This document shows, in pieces, positions 15,818 to 24,470 of a stretch of 64,000 nucleotides of DNA; positions within the stretch are counted from its first letter, which is position 1, and the number at the start of each line of letters is the position of its first letter. Made by a program: the position numbers and the translations under genes. The stretch comes from an uncultured Eubacteriales bacterium (lineage in GTDB: Bacteria; Bacillota; Clostridia; Oscillospirales; Acutalibacteraceae), in NCBI GenBank assembly GCA_934456435.1, contig CAKSHH010000007.1, positions 41,636-105,635 on the forward strand. Direction: 5' to 3'. A model generated the notes under the pieces. It made no database searches. It was given only the letters and a program-made list of their open reading frames with translations, and was not told the DNA's origin.

Positions 15818-17368
15818 ATGAGTAAATTTGATGCGCCGTCCGTAAGAGAACTGCTTGATGAAAGTGCAGGAAAATACGGGGACTCAACATTCATTAAATT
15901 TATCAGAAACAACAATGTTGAAGAAAGAAGCTACAACAAAGTCAGAAGCGACAGCCTTGCCGTGTGCCGCTGGATTTGCAGTCTTTCAAAGGACAGGATG
16001 CACATTGCCATAATCGGCAAATCGAACTATGAATACATCACCTGCCTGACAGGAATCCTCATCAGCGGAAACGTAGCCGTTCCGTTCGCTCCCGACATTT
16101 CCGTTTCCGAGGCGGCGGAGCTTTTCAAGCGAGCCGACATTGAAATGGTGCTCTATGAGGACGATTTTTCCGAAAATGCAAAAGAGCTCAACGAGCTTTG
16201 TCCGTTCCTCAAGTTTTCGGTAAGTCTCGGCGATCTGGACAAGTTCGACCGCATCTATTCGGAATATTCCGACTCCTCCGAATATGCGCCGCTCTCCGAC
16301 GTCGAGGTCAACAAGGACGACTGCTGTGTTATCATTTTCACTTCGGGCACAACGGGCGTAAAAAAGGGCGTTGAGCTTTCAACGCGCGCACTTGTCGGAA
16401 ACATTATGTACCACGACTACTGCACGGACATTTTCAACCCGAACGACGTTGCGCTGTCCGTTCTCCCGATGTACCATATCTACTGCTTTTCGGGCGACTA
16501 CCTCAAGAATCTCAAAGACGGCTTGCAGGTTTGCCTGAACGGCTCTTTGATGGATATAATCAAGAACCTCAAAATCTTCGAGCCGCGCGTTATCCGCGTT
16601 GTTCCGATGATTGCACAGACTCTTTTGCAGAGGGTCAAAGCCATTCTTGCGCGCAACCCCGAAGCCACGCCGCAGGAAGCCGTGCAGGAGGTTTTCGGCA
16701 GAAATATAAAGTGGCTCATTTCAGGCGGAGCCTATCTTAACCCGGAGCTGATTGACGAATACTCAAAGCTCGGCATTTATCTCAGGCAGGGCTACGGCAT
16801 GACCGAGGCAGGCTGCCGAATCTCCGTTCCCGACGAGACGGTTTCAATGGAATCAGTCGGCAGAGTAACCGATATCTGCGAGGTTCGTATCCGCAACGGT
16901 GAGATTCAGGTAAACACGCCGACAGTAATGCTCGGCTACTATAAAATGCCCAAGGAAACGGCGGAGATGTTCACCGAGGACGGCTGGCTCAAGACCGGCG
17001 ACATCGGCGAGCTGACCCCTGACAATCAGCTTTTCATTACGGGACGAGTTAAGAACCTCATCATTCTTTCCAACGGCGAAAACGTTTCGCCTGAGGCTAT
17101 CGAAAAGAAATTTGCCAACGTTGAGCTTGTCAGCGAAGTGCTTGTCTACGCCGAGAACGACAGAATAATCGCCGAGGTTTACCCCGACACGGAATATGCA
17201 AAGCTTGAGGGCATTGACGACATTCAGGCGGAGCTCGACAAGGCGGTTGACAGAATGAACAAAACCGCGAAGACCTCACACATCATCTCGGAGGTTCGCG
17301 TCCGCACCGAGCCGCTCGAAAAAACATCAAGCGGCAAAATTAAGAGAAAAGAAACTGTGATTAAATAA
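15818..17368 (+). CDS. Stand-alone adenylate-forming enzyme (AMP-binding)
   Basis: A 516-residue ANL enzyme, the first gene of a three-gene operon. The P-loop is TSGTTGVKKGVELS (from 175), the A5 motif GYGMTEAGCR, the A7 motif DGWLKTGDIGELT, the hinge GRVKNLIILSNGENVSPE, and the C-terminal lysine motif TSSGKIKRKE. It should adenylate a carboxylic acid and pass it to a thiol. The downstream carrier protein makes loading of that carrier the most likely reaction. Whether the acid is an amino acid, aryl or fatty acid is not readable. The start at 15818 follows GAGGAG; an ATG at 15811 is out of frame. Confidence 0.8.
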   Translation: MSKFDAPSVRELLDESAGKYGDSTFIKFIRNNNVEERSYNKVRSDSLAVCRWICSLSKDRMHIAIIGKSNYEYITCLTGILISGNVAVPFAPDISVSEAAELFKRADIEMVLYEDDFSENAKELNELCPFLKFSVSLGDLDKFDRIYSEYSDSSEYAPLSDVEVNKDDCCVIIFTSGTTGVKKGVELSTRALVGNIMYHDYCTDIFNPNDVALSVLPMYHIYCFSGDYLKNLKDGLQVCLNGSLMDIIKNLKIFEPRVIRVVPMIAQTLLQRVKAILARNPEATPQEAVQEVFGRNIKWLISGGAYLNPELIDEYSKLGIYLRQGYGMTEAGCRISVPDETVSMESVGRVTDICEVRIRNGEIQVNTPTVMLGYYKMPKETAEMFTEDGWLKTGDIGELTPDNQLFITGRVKNLIILSNGENVSPEAIEKKFANVELVSEVLVYAENDRIIAEVYPDTEYAKLEGIDDIQAELDKAVDRMNKTAKTSHIISEVRVRTEPLEKTSSGKIKRKETVIK

Positions 17369-17383
17369 TCGGAGGTGTTCAAA

Positions 17384-18769
17384 ATGAACAGCGTCAACAA
17401 ACCGATTTATCCCCTCATTCCTCCGCAGGAAATGATACAGTATATGCTGAAATACAGCTTCTTCCACAAGCAGGTCACGCAAATCCCCGATTCCATAATC
17501 GTGTCGGAGCAGATTGATTTCGACCTCATGACAAAGGCGTTCAACATTGAAATCGAGCGCAACGACTGCCTGCGCCTTTGCTTCTTCAAGAAAAACGGAC
17601 AGATTATGCAGTATTTCCGCGACCCGTACAGAATCGGCAGCGTTCCGATTCTTGAATTTAGCTCCGACGAGGAGCGCAATGAGATTCTGACCGCCGACGC
17701 GCAGAAGCCTATCAGAATGCTGAAGGGTGAAATCTTCCGCCTTAAATATTTCAAAATGTACGACGGAAGATGCGGCATTTATATAAACATTCATCATCTT
17801 GTAATGGACAACGCCGCGGTGTTCTTCTTCTTCGGCGACTTGTTCGCGGTCTATGACCACCTCAAGAGCGGCACTCCGATGCCGAAGCCGCTCGGTAGCT
17901 ACGAGGAGCGCATAAAAAAAGAGCTTGATTACGTTGCCGACAAGAGCAATCTTGAGCGCGAAAAGCAGGCGTATACGGAATACATTACTAAAAACGGCGA
18001 GCCGCTTTACCTCGGTGTTGAGGGACCGAAGCTCCTTGAAGCGGAGAGAAAGAAGAAAAAGGATCCGAGCATAATGGCTCCGTCACTCTTCGACCCGATT
18101 CACGACAAAGCCGACCTTGCCAAAAGGGTTGTTCCGCTTGAGCTGAGCGAAAAGGTCTTCAAGTTTATGAAAGAGAACAACATAAGCGGCGAATGTCTTG
18201 TTCAGCTTGCAATGAGACTCCACCTCTCCAAAATAAACGGAGGTCATCTGGATACATACTTCATTTCGCTGTGCACCAGAAGACGCACGCTCCCCGAAAA
18301 GCGCTCCGGCGGTACAGTCACCGCTCCCCTGCCGTGGCGGGTACACTTGGAGGAGAACGATACCTTCGCCGACGCACTCGACAAAATGGCAGACGCTCAG
18401 GTCTGGGCATACCGTCACATGGACTACCCCTATCTTGAATACCGCGACCTGCAAAGAGAGCTTTTCAACTACTCCGCCGCCGCGGCTTCCTCGACAATGA
18501 TGTTCTCGTGGCTGCCCATCGACGAAAAGACCCTGAACGGCAGAGAATACGAATACGTCGGCTACGGCCTCGGCAGGTATATAATGGTGCTCTACACATT
18601 TGCGATGAAGGATGTTCACAGCGGCTGTCTGAAAATCAGCTATCTTCACAGGACAAAGTTCATTTCCACCGAAGATATTGACTCGCTTCACAGCGGCACG
18701 ATAAGAGCGCTTGAGCTCGGAATATCCGACCCGACTATGACGGTATCGAAGCTGCTTGAAAAAATGTAA
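17384..18769 (+). CDS. Condensation-domain-like acyltransferase
   Basis: A 461-residue protein of the chloramphenicol-acetyltransferase/condensation fold. The active-site motif is HHLVMDN at 137-143, against the canonical HHxxxDG; the catalytic second histidine (H138) is present and the final Gly is Asn. ERNDCLRLCFF at ~58-68 matches the RHExLRT region, and MFSWLPIDEKTLNGREY near 370 is in the place of the DFG loop. It should transfer the carrier-bound acyl group to an amine or hydroxyl. The start at 17384 follows GGAGGT, 15 bases after the ligase stop. Confidence 0.72.
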   Translation: MNSVNKPIYPLIPPQEMIQYMLKYSFFHKQVTQIPDSIIVSEQIDFDLMTKAFNIEIERNDCLRLCFFKKNGQIMQYFRDPYRIGSVPILEFSSDEERNEILTADAQKPIRMLKGEIFRLKYFKMYDGRCGIYINIHHLVMDNAAVFFFFGDLFAVYDHLKSGTPMPKPLGSYEERIKKELDYVADKSNLEREKQAYTEYITKNGEPLYLGVEGPKLLEAERKKKKDPSIMAPSLFDPIHDKADLAKRVVPLELSEKVFKFMKENNISGECLVQLAMRLHLSKINGGHLDTYFISLCTRRRTLPEKRSGGTVTAPLPWRVHLEENDTFADALDKMADAQVWAYRHMDYPYLEYRDLQRELFNYSAAAASSTMMFSWLPIDEKTLNGREYEYVGYGLGRYIMVLYTFAMKDVHSGCLKISYLHRTKFISTEDIDSLHSGTIRALELGISDPTMTVSKLLEKM

Positions 18770-18787
18770 AAGAACGGAGAACAGACT

Positions 18788-19015
18788 ATGCTTGAAACAA
18801 TCAGAAATATTATATGCGCGTACATTGACATTTCACCGGACGAAATCACGGAGAGCTCCAAGATTCGTTCCGATATCGGCTTGAACTCCTTTGATCTGGT
18901 AAACGTCGCGGTAGATCTCGAAAAGGAATACGGCGTTTCCATCGACAGCAAAGCTTTCGGCGGACTCAAAACCGTAGGCGATCTTATGACATATATTGAA
19001 GAGCTTAAAAAATAA
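18788..19015 (+). CDS. Acyl/peptidyl carrier protein
   Basis: A 75-residue acidic four-helix carrier. The phosphopantetheine serine is S34 in SDIGLNSFDLVNVAVDLEKEYG; the usual DSL is NSF here. Helix III is GGLKTVGDLMTYIEEL. It is unlike a housekeeping AcpP, which has DSLD. The last gene of the operon, it is the natural partner of the adenylating and condensation-like enzymes. A phosphopantetheinyl transferase is not present in the window and must come from elsewhere. Confidence 0.85.
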   Translation: MLETIRNIICAYIDISPDEITESSKIRSDIGLNSFDLVNVAVDLEKEYGVSIDSKAFGGLKTVGDLMTYIEELKK

Positions 19016-19031
19016 TCTTATATAAAATTTA

Positions 19032-19062
19032 AAGGGGGCTGTCGTATTTAGCGCAGCCCCTT
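19032..19062 (+). terminator. Hairpin after the carrier protein gene
   Basis: AAGGGGGCTG pairs with CAGCCCCTT across a 12-base loop. There is no strong T tract, so it may instead be the edge of the repeat block that follows. Confidence 0.45.
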
Positions 19063-19149
19063 AACTTATAGGAATATTATTCCTGCCGCCCTCTGATGAG
19101 CAATCTCATTAGCTTAAGGGTTTTTTCTTTTAAGGTTAAATTTTCCTCG

Positions 19150-19257
19150 GTGTGATGTGGGCATCACACCCTACGATTTGGCTTCATCAATGCTCGTCGT
19201 AGGGCACGATGCCCACATCGTGCCGCGAATCATTTTAAATATTGATAATCACTTGTT
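19150..19257. repeat. Dispersed palindromic repeat, copy 1
   Basis: Hairpin TGTGATG-TGGG-CATCACA followed by CCCTACG, about 25 variable bases, CGTAGGGCACGATG, CCCACATCGTGCC, and a tail with TTGATAATCACTTGTTTC. The same order, including the tail, recurs at 61225-61335 and, shorter, at 44635-44698. Confidence 0.8.
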
Positions 19258-19273
19258 TCTTTCAACAAACCAA

Positions 19274-19305
19274 GAGACCGATGCTCGGCATCGGTCTCGT
19301 TTTTT
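19274..19305 (+). terminator. Intrinsic terminator in + orientation
   Basis: GAGACCGATGC (19274-19284) pairs with GCATCGGTCTC (19288-19298), followed by GTTTTTT. It probably ends the carrier-protein transcript; the T tract overlaps the last codons of the convergent FAD gene. Confidence 0.7.
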
Positions 19306-20671
19306 ATTCGGTTTCTTCGTCCACTCCGGGCGCTTTTTCCGTTTTGATTGACTCAAAAAATCCGTCATAGTGCTCCGACCACCTTATGACCGATTCGCGG
19401 TCATATTTTGCCGGGAACTGCGGCTCAATGAGCTTTTCTCTGCCGTACCATGTGATAAATCTGAGAGCCTTGTTTCTCAGCTCAGGCATCTCGTTCAAAA
19501 GCTTCAGCTTGTTGCGCAGAGTAGATACAATGTTGTTCTTTTTAATATATTCAATCTTGTCAACGCTCAGCTCCGAGAGCTCCTCCGCCGTCAGTATGCC
19601 GCTGTCAATGAAATCGCTGACCTCCTTTGCGGTCAGATAAGGCAGAAGATTCTTTTCAACCGCTATCGAGCAGGCGTCAAATCCGATCTCCTGGTAATAG
19701 CTGTGCTCATATTTCCAAAGCGTGTCGCAGTTGTAAAGTCCGTCTGCGTCCTCCTCAACCGCCTTGGCAAGCAGTACGCCTGCCTTTATGGAATATCCGA
19801 TTCCCGAACCCTTTATAGGCACGGTCATACAGGCGCTGTCCCCCACCGCCGCATAGCCGTCGGCAACAAAGACAGCAAGCGGCTGACGAATCGGTATATC
19901 GACAACATTTCCTCCCCTGATAAGATTTTCTCCGATATGCTCGTTCTCCGCGCGGAGAGTTTCGATATTCTCGCAGACATCCTCATGCGTCACCTCGCCG
20001 AATCTGGCAATCAATATATCAACGCAATCGGGCTCGGTAATCAGCCATGTGAAGCCGACTGTGCCGTCGCGGTTGACATAGACATAATACCTGTGTGCAG
20101 GATCGGGCTTGCCCTCAACCCTGTCAAAATACGCGCGGTAAACGTGCAGTCGGTCGTAGTCGCCGAGCTCCTTTTGAATGTGCATAAAATCGGGAAGCTT
20201 CATACGAAGCGGAGAGTCGATTCCGCAGGCGTCAATAATCAGGTCGGCGTACTCCGTTGAATTTTGTGTCCTGATTCCGACAACGCGGCTGCCGAGCACG
20301 AGCGGCTCAAGAACCTCGCAGTCAAATTCAAACTCCACCCCTGCCTGCTCGCAGAGGTCAATAAGGAACGCCAAAAGCTCGCGGCGCTCCACAATAAGTG
20401 TTGACGCCCCGTTCTCCTCAGGGAGAGTTATCGGCTCAACGTTTTTGTCGATCGGCACAAGGGTGATAACATTGTTGGGAGCTTTCCATCTTTCGGGATA
20501 TTCAATGCCTGCAAAGTCAAAATAAGACGCGTCAACGGGGTCCTTTTGGTCATATCCCAGGTTCTCTCTGCCGTGCTTTTCAATCACCTTGACATTGTGA
20601 CCGAGCTGAGCAAGCTTCCACGCGGCTGTGAGTCCGCCGTGGCCTGCTCCTGCAACAATTATTCTTGACAT
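19304..20671 (-). CDS. FAD-dependent oxidoreductase (geranylgeranyl reductase/monooxygenase-like)
   Basis: A 455-residue flavoprotein. The N-terminal dinucleotide fold has GAGHGGLTAAWKL (GxGxxG at 8-13) ending in an acidic residue of VIEKHG. A second FAD motif, GDSACMTVPIKGSGIGYSIKAG, corresponds to the GD motif of aromatic hydroxylases and geranylgeranyl reductases. No halogenase WxWxIP motif is seen. It may reduce or hydroxylate a lipid or a small molecule. The start follows GAGGAGGT. It is the last gene of the radical SAM operon and is convergent with the carrier-protein operon. Confidence 0.7.
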   Translation of the reverse strand: MSRIIVAGAGHGGLTAAWKLAQLGHNVKVIEKHGRENLGYDQKDPVDASYFDFAGIEYPERWKAPNNVITLVPIDKNVEPITLPEENGASTLIVERRELLAFLIDLCEQAGVEFEFDCEVLEPLVLGSRVVGIRTQNSTEYADLIIDACGIDSPLRMKLPDFMHIQKELGDYDRLHVYRAYFDRVEGKPDPAHRYYVYVNRDGTVGFTWLITEPDCVDILIARFGEVTHEDVCENIETLRAENEHIGENLIRGGNVVDIPIRQPLAVFVADGYAAVGDSACMTVPIKGSGIGYSIKAGVLLAKAVEEDADGLYNCDTLWKYEHSYYQEIGFDACSIAVEKNLLPYLTAKEVSDFIDSGILTAEELSELSVDKIEYIKKNNIVSTLRNKLKLLNEMPELRNKALRFITWYGREKLIEPQFPAKYDRESVIRWSEHYDGFFESIKTEKAPGVDEETE

Positions 20672-20698
20672 TCTTATTTACCTCCTCTTTGTAATTAT

Positions 20699-21349
20699 TT
20701 ATTCAATAACAACCGATGTGTTTACGATTTTTCCGTTCTGTGCAAAGCGGTCGCTCGTCTGCGTAACGGATTTGCCCGCTTTCACGTTCTCAAAGGTTCC
20801 GCGGAACGCGATTCCGCCGTAATACGCCCCGTCGATATAGTATTTGTAATAAATAATGACCTTAGACATATCTTCAGCCGTGAGATTGGTGACGGTGATT
20901 TTGCCGCCGTCGGTCTCAATTTTTATTTTATCCGTATTCATTGTCGGGTCGCAGTATGCGGCAAAAGTGGATTCGGCGTTGTTTATCAGCTCATATTTGT
21001 CCGTTGAGGCGTATGGCTTAGCCGTGATTTCCATAACGGTTGTCGTTTCGCCCGACGGGAGAGCCTTTATTTCAAACTCCGCCCTCTCTGCGCCGTTTAC
21101 TCTGAATGAAATTTTGGAATACTCGACCATTCTCTCCGAGTCGTTCCGCACCTTTATTGTGGCAACTCCCTTGACCTCGTCAAAATTTCCGTTTTCAACG
21201 AAAAGTCCGTCACCGCCCTCAAGCGAAAGCACCTTGATATCGTTATCGACAACGCAAAAATATTTTTCTTCCTCCGCCGGCTTTTTGCCGCAGGCACTTA
21301 TAAGGAACAGAAACGAAACAATCAGCAAAATGCTTGCAGCCTTTTTCAT
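20699..21349 (-). CDS. Lipoprotein, function unknown
   Basis: A 216-residue protein. The start at 21349 is chosen because GAGGAGG precedes it and because it gives a clean lipoprotein signal: MKKAASILLIVSFLF followed by lipobox LISAC. The lipidated Cys is residue 20. The mature part has two similar beta-rich segments: GVATIKVRNDSERMVEYSKISF and, later, GKITVTNLTAEDMSKVIIYYKYY, each like an FxLYD/CARDB-type fold. It probably sits on the outer face of the membrane. Its start overlaps the stop of the radical SAM gene (ATGA), so the two are translationally coupled. Confidence 0.72.
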   Translation of the reverse strand: MKKAASILLIVSFLFLISACGKKPAEEEKYFCVVDNDIKVLSLEGGDGLFVENGNFDEVKGVATIKVRNDSERMVEYSKISFRVNGAERAEFEIKALPSGETTTVMEITAKPYASTDKYELINNAESTFAAYCDPTMNTDKIKIETDGGKITVTNLTAEDMSKVIIYYKYYIDGAYYGGIAFRGTFENVKAGKSVTQTSDRFAQNGKIVNTSVVIE

Positions 21350-22425
21350 ACGTTTTTCCTCCTCATTTCTTTTTTCCATGCCTGCGTCATTCGGCAAAGG
21401 TAGTCGGGCCGTCCGTTCAAATCACCGGTTTCCGCCTTGGCTATTGCGGGGCAGATATGGCAAACCGCCCTGTCCGCGCAGTCTTTACAGCCGAGTATGA
21501 CCTCGGTCTCTTCCGTCTTTTTTCTTATTTCGTCCCAGCAGGTCTTGAATCCGTCCCCGAACGGGTCAAGATACGCGCCGCTCATCATTCCACAGGAGTT
21601 CATCCTGCCGTCCCACGTTATCCAAAAGCTACTTCTTCCTGCGCGGCAGTTGAATTTAACCGGCTGCTCCGACGGGACAATGCCGCTGTCCGCAGAGCTT
21701 ATCAGATCGAGCTTCGCCTTGATTTCCGCGTCGGAATATCTCAGCTTGTCGACTCTTGCCTGACAAAGTCCTGCCGTCTCCGCGTCAAATCTGTCCGTCG
21801 AGCCGTTGTCTCTGCGAACGGGAGGAAACATATAGCATCCGACCGAACACGGCGACTTCACCTCGCGGGCAAAATCAAACACACTTTTAATATCGTCCGA
21901 ATTTTCGGGAGTTATACTGCTGTTGATTTTAATATTCAGACCTGCCGCCCTGAGCTTTTTTATCGCGGCAGTCGCTTTCGTAAAGCCGTCGGGCGTCGCG
22001 CAGAGCCGTCCGTAAGTTTCGTCCGAGCCGCCGTAGAGCGTAATATTCAGCCGATTCGGTCTGTTCTTTATGAAGTAATCGGCTGTTTCATCGTCAATCA
22101 AAACGGCGTTTGTGTTGATTGAGACAATGATTCCCATTTTTTTCAGCTCTTCGTAAAGCCTTTTGAAACCAGGGTATAACAGCGGTTCGCCGCCCGTCAG
22201 CAGGAGGAAAACCATACCCTCCTTTTTCGCCTGGCTCGCCATATTGAGCCATTCATCGACGGTGCGCTCCCTGCCCCTTTTTTTCATCTCGTCGGGAGTC
22301 ATTCTGATATAACACATTTTGCAATTCATATTGCACCGCGGCGTGAGCTCAAAGGTACCGCCGAGCGGCGTTCCCGATGCCGTCGCTTTGTCATAGAGCA
22401 TACGAACCAAATCCGGATTAAACAT
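21346..22425 (-). CDS. Radical SAM protein with SPASM-type C-terminal cluster region
   Basis: A 359-residue enzyme. The radical SAM cluster motif CNMNCKMC is at 31-38 (C31, C35, C38), followed by LLLTGGEPLLYPGF. The C-terminal part has FNCRAGRSSFWITWDGRMNSCGMMSG and then CKDCADRAVCHICPA. This is the SPASM pattern for auxiliary iron-sulfur clusters, found in peptide-modifying enzymes and sulfatase maturases. No precursor peptide or sulfatase gene was found nearby, so the substrate is unknown. It is the first gene of a three-gene operon with the lipoprotein and FAD enzyme. Confidence 0.8.
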   Translation of the reverse strand: MFNPDLVRMLYDKATASGTPLGGTFELTPRCNMNCKMCYIRMTPDEMKKRGRERTVDEWLNMASQAKKEGMVFLLLTGGEPLLYPGFKRLYEELKKMGIIVSINTNAVLIDDETADYFIKNRPNRLNITLYGGSDETYGRLCATPDGFTKATAAIKKLRAAGLNIKINSSITPENSDDIKSVFDFAREVKSPCSVGCYMFPPVRRDNGSTDRFDAETAGLCQARVDKLRYSDAEIKAKLDLISSADSGIVPSEQPVKFNCRAGRSSFWITWDGRMNSCGMMSGAYLDPFGDGFKTCWDEIRKKTEETEVILGCKDCADRAVCHICPAIAKAETGDLNGRPDYLCRMTQAWKKEMRRKNV

Positions 22426-22454
22426 TGAGCCACCCCCTTATATCTGATAAAGTA

Positions 22455-22482
22455 ATTATAACATATTGTAAATCGTTGTCAA
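22455..22482 (-). promoter_or_regulatory. Promoter of the radical SAM operon
   Basis: On the minus strand: -35 TTGACA (22477-22482), 16 bases, extended -10 TGTTATAAT with TATAAT at 22455-22460. Confidence 0.75.
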
Positions 22483-22526
22483 CTTCCGGTGTGAAAGCAA
22501 TTTTCCTTTTTTGTAAGACAAAACAA

Positions 22527-22557
22527 GACTGCCATCTTCGGTTTGAAAATGGCAGTC
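22527..22557 (-). terminator. Terminator of the aromatic operon
   Basis: GACTGCCAT (22527-22535) pairs with ATGGCAGTC (22549-22557). On the minus strand a T-rich tract (TTGTTTTGTCTT) follows. It separates the aromatic operon from the radical SAM promoter. Confidence 0.75.
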
Positions 22558-22562
22558 CGTTA

Positions 22563-23591
22563 TTAAAGTTTGTCGGCAATATCGAAGATAAGCTTTTCCG
22601 TCTTTTCCCAGCCGAGACACGGATCGGTAATCGACTGACCGTAAACGCCGCCGTCGGTCTTTTGCGCGCCGTCAACGATGTAGCTTTCAATCATCAAGCC
22701 CTTGCAAAGCTTTCTGATGTCCGGATTCTCCCTCATGCTGTGGATAACGTCCATCGCAATGCGCGGCTGTTCCCTGAACTTTTTGCCCGAATTGGCATGG
22801 TTGGTGTCAACGATAACGGCAGGGTTTTCAAGTCCCGACTTGTTGTAAAGCTCGTTGACCTTGAGAAGATCCTCGTAGTGATAGTTGGACACGTTCGCGC
22901 CGTCGGTTGTTTGGAAGCCTCTGAGGATAGCGTGGGAAAGCGGATTTCCCTGGCTCTCGACCTCCCAGCCGCGGTAAATAAACGTGTGGCTGTGGTGAGC
23001 GGCGGTAACTGCATTCATCATTATCGTGAGGTCTCCGCCCGTGGGATTCTTAAGTCCTACCGGCACGTCAAGTCCGCTCGCAGTCAGTCTGTGCTGCTGA
23101 TTTTCAACCGATCTCGCGCCGACAGCAACATACGAAAGCAGGTCGGAAAGATAACGGTGATTGTCGGGATAGAGCATCTCGTCCGCCGAAGAAAGACCGT
23201 AGTCACGCAAAGAGCTCATGTGAAGCTCACGGATCGCGACAATACCCTTGAGCATATCGGGGTGTGAGCTGGGGTCGGGCTGATGAAGCATACCCTTGTA
23301 GCCGTCTCCCGTGGTGCGCGGCTTGTTTGTGTAGATTCTCGGCACGATTATCAGCTTGTCCTCAACCTGCTCGCTGACCTTTTTCAGTCTGCCGATGTAG
23401 TCAAGCACCGAGTCGTTTCTGTCCGCCGAGCACGGACCGATTATGAGAATGAATTTGTCGCTTATGCCCTCAAAAACGTCCCTTATCTCCCTGTCTCTCT
23501 TTGCCTTGACCGCCGCCATGCTGTCCGTTACAGGGTAATGCGCCTTAACGTCCTGTGGGATCGGCAATTTGTGATAGAATTTCATATTCAT
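22563..23591 (-). CDS. aroF: 3-deoxy-7-phosphoheptulonate (DAHP) synthase, class I alpha
   Basis: A 342-residue enzyme joining phosphoenolpyruvate and erythrose 4-phosphate, the first step of the shikimate pathway. Motifs of the E. coli AroFGH type are present: IIGPCSADRND, VPRIYTNKPRTTGDGYKG, PVGLKNPTGG, DTNHANSGKK and MIESYIVDGAQ. This class is normally inhibited by one aromatic amino acid through its N-terminal part; which one cannot be read. It is the last gene of the aromatic operon, 6 bases after tyrA. The symbol aroF is by family; aroG or aroH would be equally fair. Confidence 0.9.
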   Translation of the reverse strand: MNMKFYHKLPIPQDVKAHYPVTDSMAAVKAKRDREIRDVFEGISDKFILIIGPCSADRNDSVLDYIGRLKKVSEQVEDKLIIVPRIYTNKPRTTGDGYKGMLHQPDPSSHPDMLKGIVAIRELHMSSLRDYGLSSADEMLYPDNHRYLSDLLSYVAVGARSVENQQHRLTASGLDVPVGLKNPTGGDLTIMMNAVTAAHHSHTFIYRGWEVESQGNPLSHAILRGFQTTDGANVSNYHYEDLLKVNELYNKSGLENPAVIVDTNHANSGKKFREQPRIAMDVIHSMRENPDIRKLCKGLMIESYIVDGAQKTDGGVYGQSITDPCLGWEKTEKLIFDIADKL

Positions 23592-23597
23592 AGCTTA

Positions 23598-24470
23598 TCA
23601 TTCCTTTACTGTCGGTTTATCAAATTTTTCTCTGCGTTCTGTCGATATCCGCATCATTTCGCACATACCGTCTCTGTCTTCCTTTTCAAGCATATCTCTC
23701 AAAGCAGTAAATTTATCAATAAAATTATCCATTTCTTCAAGAAGATACTCCTTGTTCCTTATGAAAAGCTCGCTCCACATATTCGCGTTGATCTTCGCAA
23801 TTCGCGTAAGGTCACGGAACGAGTCGCCCGTGTATGCCTCAAAGCCGGGGGTGTCGTTCGTGCACATCAGCGCAACCGCAATACAGTGCGTGAGCTGGGA
23901 AAGAAATGCAATCATTCTGTCATGGGATTCGGCATCCAGCACGCTGATGTGATAGAATCCGAGCTCCTCACCGAAATGCTTGCAGTTTTCTATGGCTTCG
24001 GGCGTATTTTTTTCGCTCGGCACGACAATGTAATTGGCTCCGGCGAAAACGGAATCGTCGCTGTGACGAACGCCGCTTCTTTCGCGGCCTGCCATCGGGT
24101 GAGCCGCAATGAACTCAACGCCGTCGGGCATGAGCGCCTGTGCCTTGTCAAGAATACACGACTTGACGCCCGTAACATCGGTGCAGAGTGTGCCCGGTTT
24201 TATGAGCTGTCCGTATTTTTGAAGCCACTCAATAAATGTGTGAGGGTAAAGAGAGAACACTATCAAGTCAGCCCAGCCGAGATATTCGTCGCTGACGACG
24301 GTCGTTCCGTCCTCCAAGAAGCCCTCGCCGACAGCGTATTCAATATCCTTGCTGTCAAGCGTAATCGCCCTGACCTTGTAGCCCTTTTTCGTCAGAGCCT
24401 TTGCATAGCTTCCGCCGATCAGTCCGAGACCGATAATCAGCACTCTTGTATCCGAATCTATTTTCTTCAT
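23598..24470 (-). CDS. tyrA: Prephenate dehydrogenase
   Basis: A 290-residue NAD(P)-dependent enzyme making 4-hydroxyphenylpyruvate for tyrosine. The Rossmann motif VLIIGLGLIGGSYAKAL is at the N-terminus. The catalytic histidine region is FIAAHPMAGRERSG, and FLSQLTHCIAVAL follows. Length fits a single-domain TyrA without an ACT domain, so tyrosine feedback may act elsewhere, for example through the leader attenuator. It overlaps the aroA stop by 4 bases. Confidence 0.9.
   Translation of the reverse strand: MKKIDSDTRVLIIGLGLIGGSYAKALTKKGYKVRAITLDSKDIEYAVGEGFLEDGTTVVSDEYLGWADLIVFSLYPHTFIEWLQKYGQLIKPGTLCTDVTGVKSCILDKAQALMPDGVEFIAAHPMAGRERSGVRHSDDSVFAGANYIVVPSEKNTPEAIENCKHFGEELGFYHISVLDAESHDRMIAFLSQLTHCIAVALMCTNDTPGFEAYTGDSFRDLTRIAKINANMWSELFIRNKEYLLEEMDNFIDKFTALRDMLEKEDRDGMCEMMRISTERREKFDKPTVKE

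Noticed and set aside
19020..19300. CRISPR-like array
   Set aside because: The hairpins are not regularly spaced direct repeats, there are no spacers of equal length and no cas genes in the window.
22426..22562. Small precursor peptide for the radical SAM enzyme
   Set aside because: The stretch is filled by a promoter and by the terminator of the aromatic operon; no frame with a ribosome site remains.
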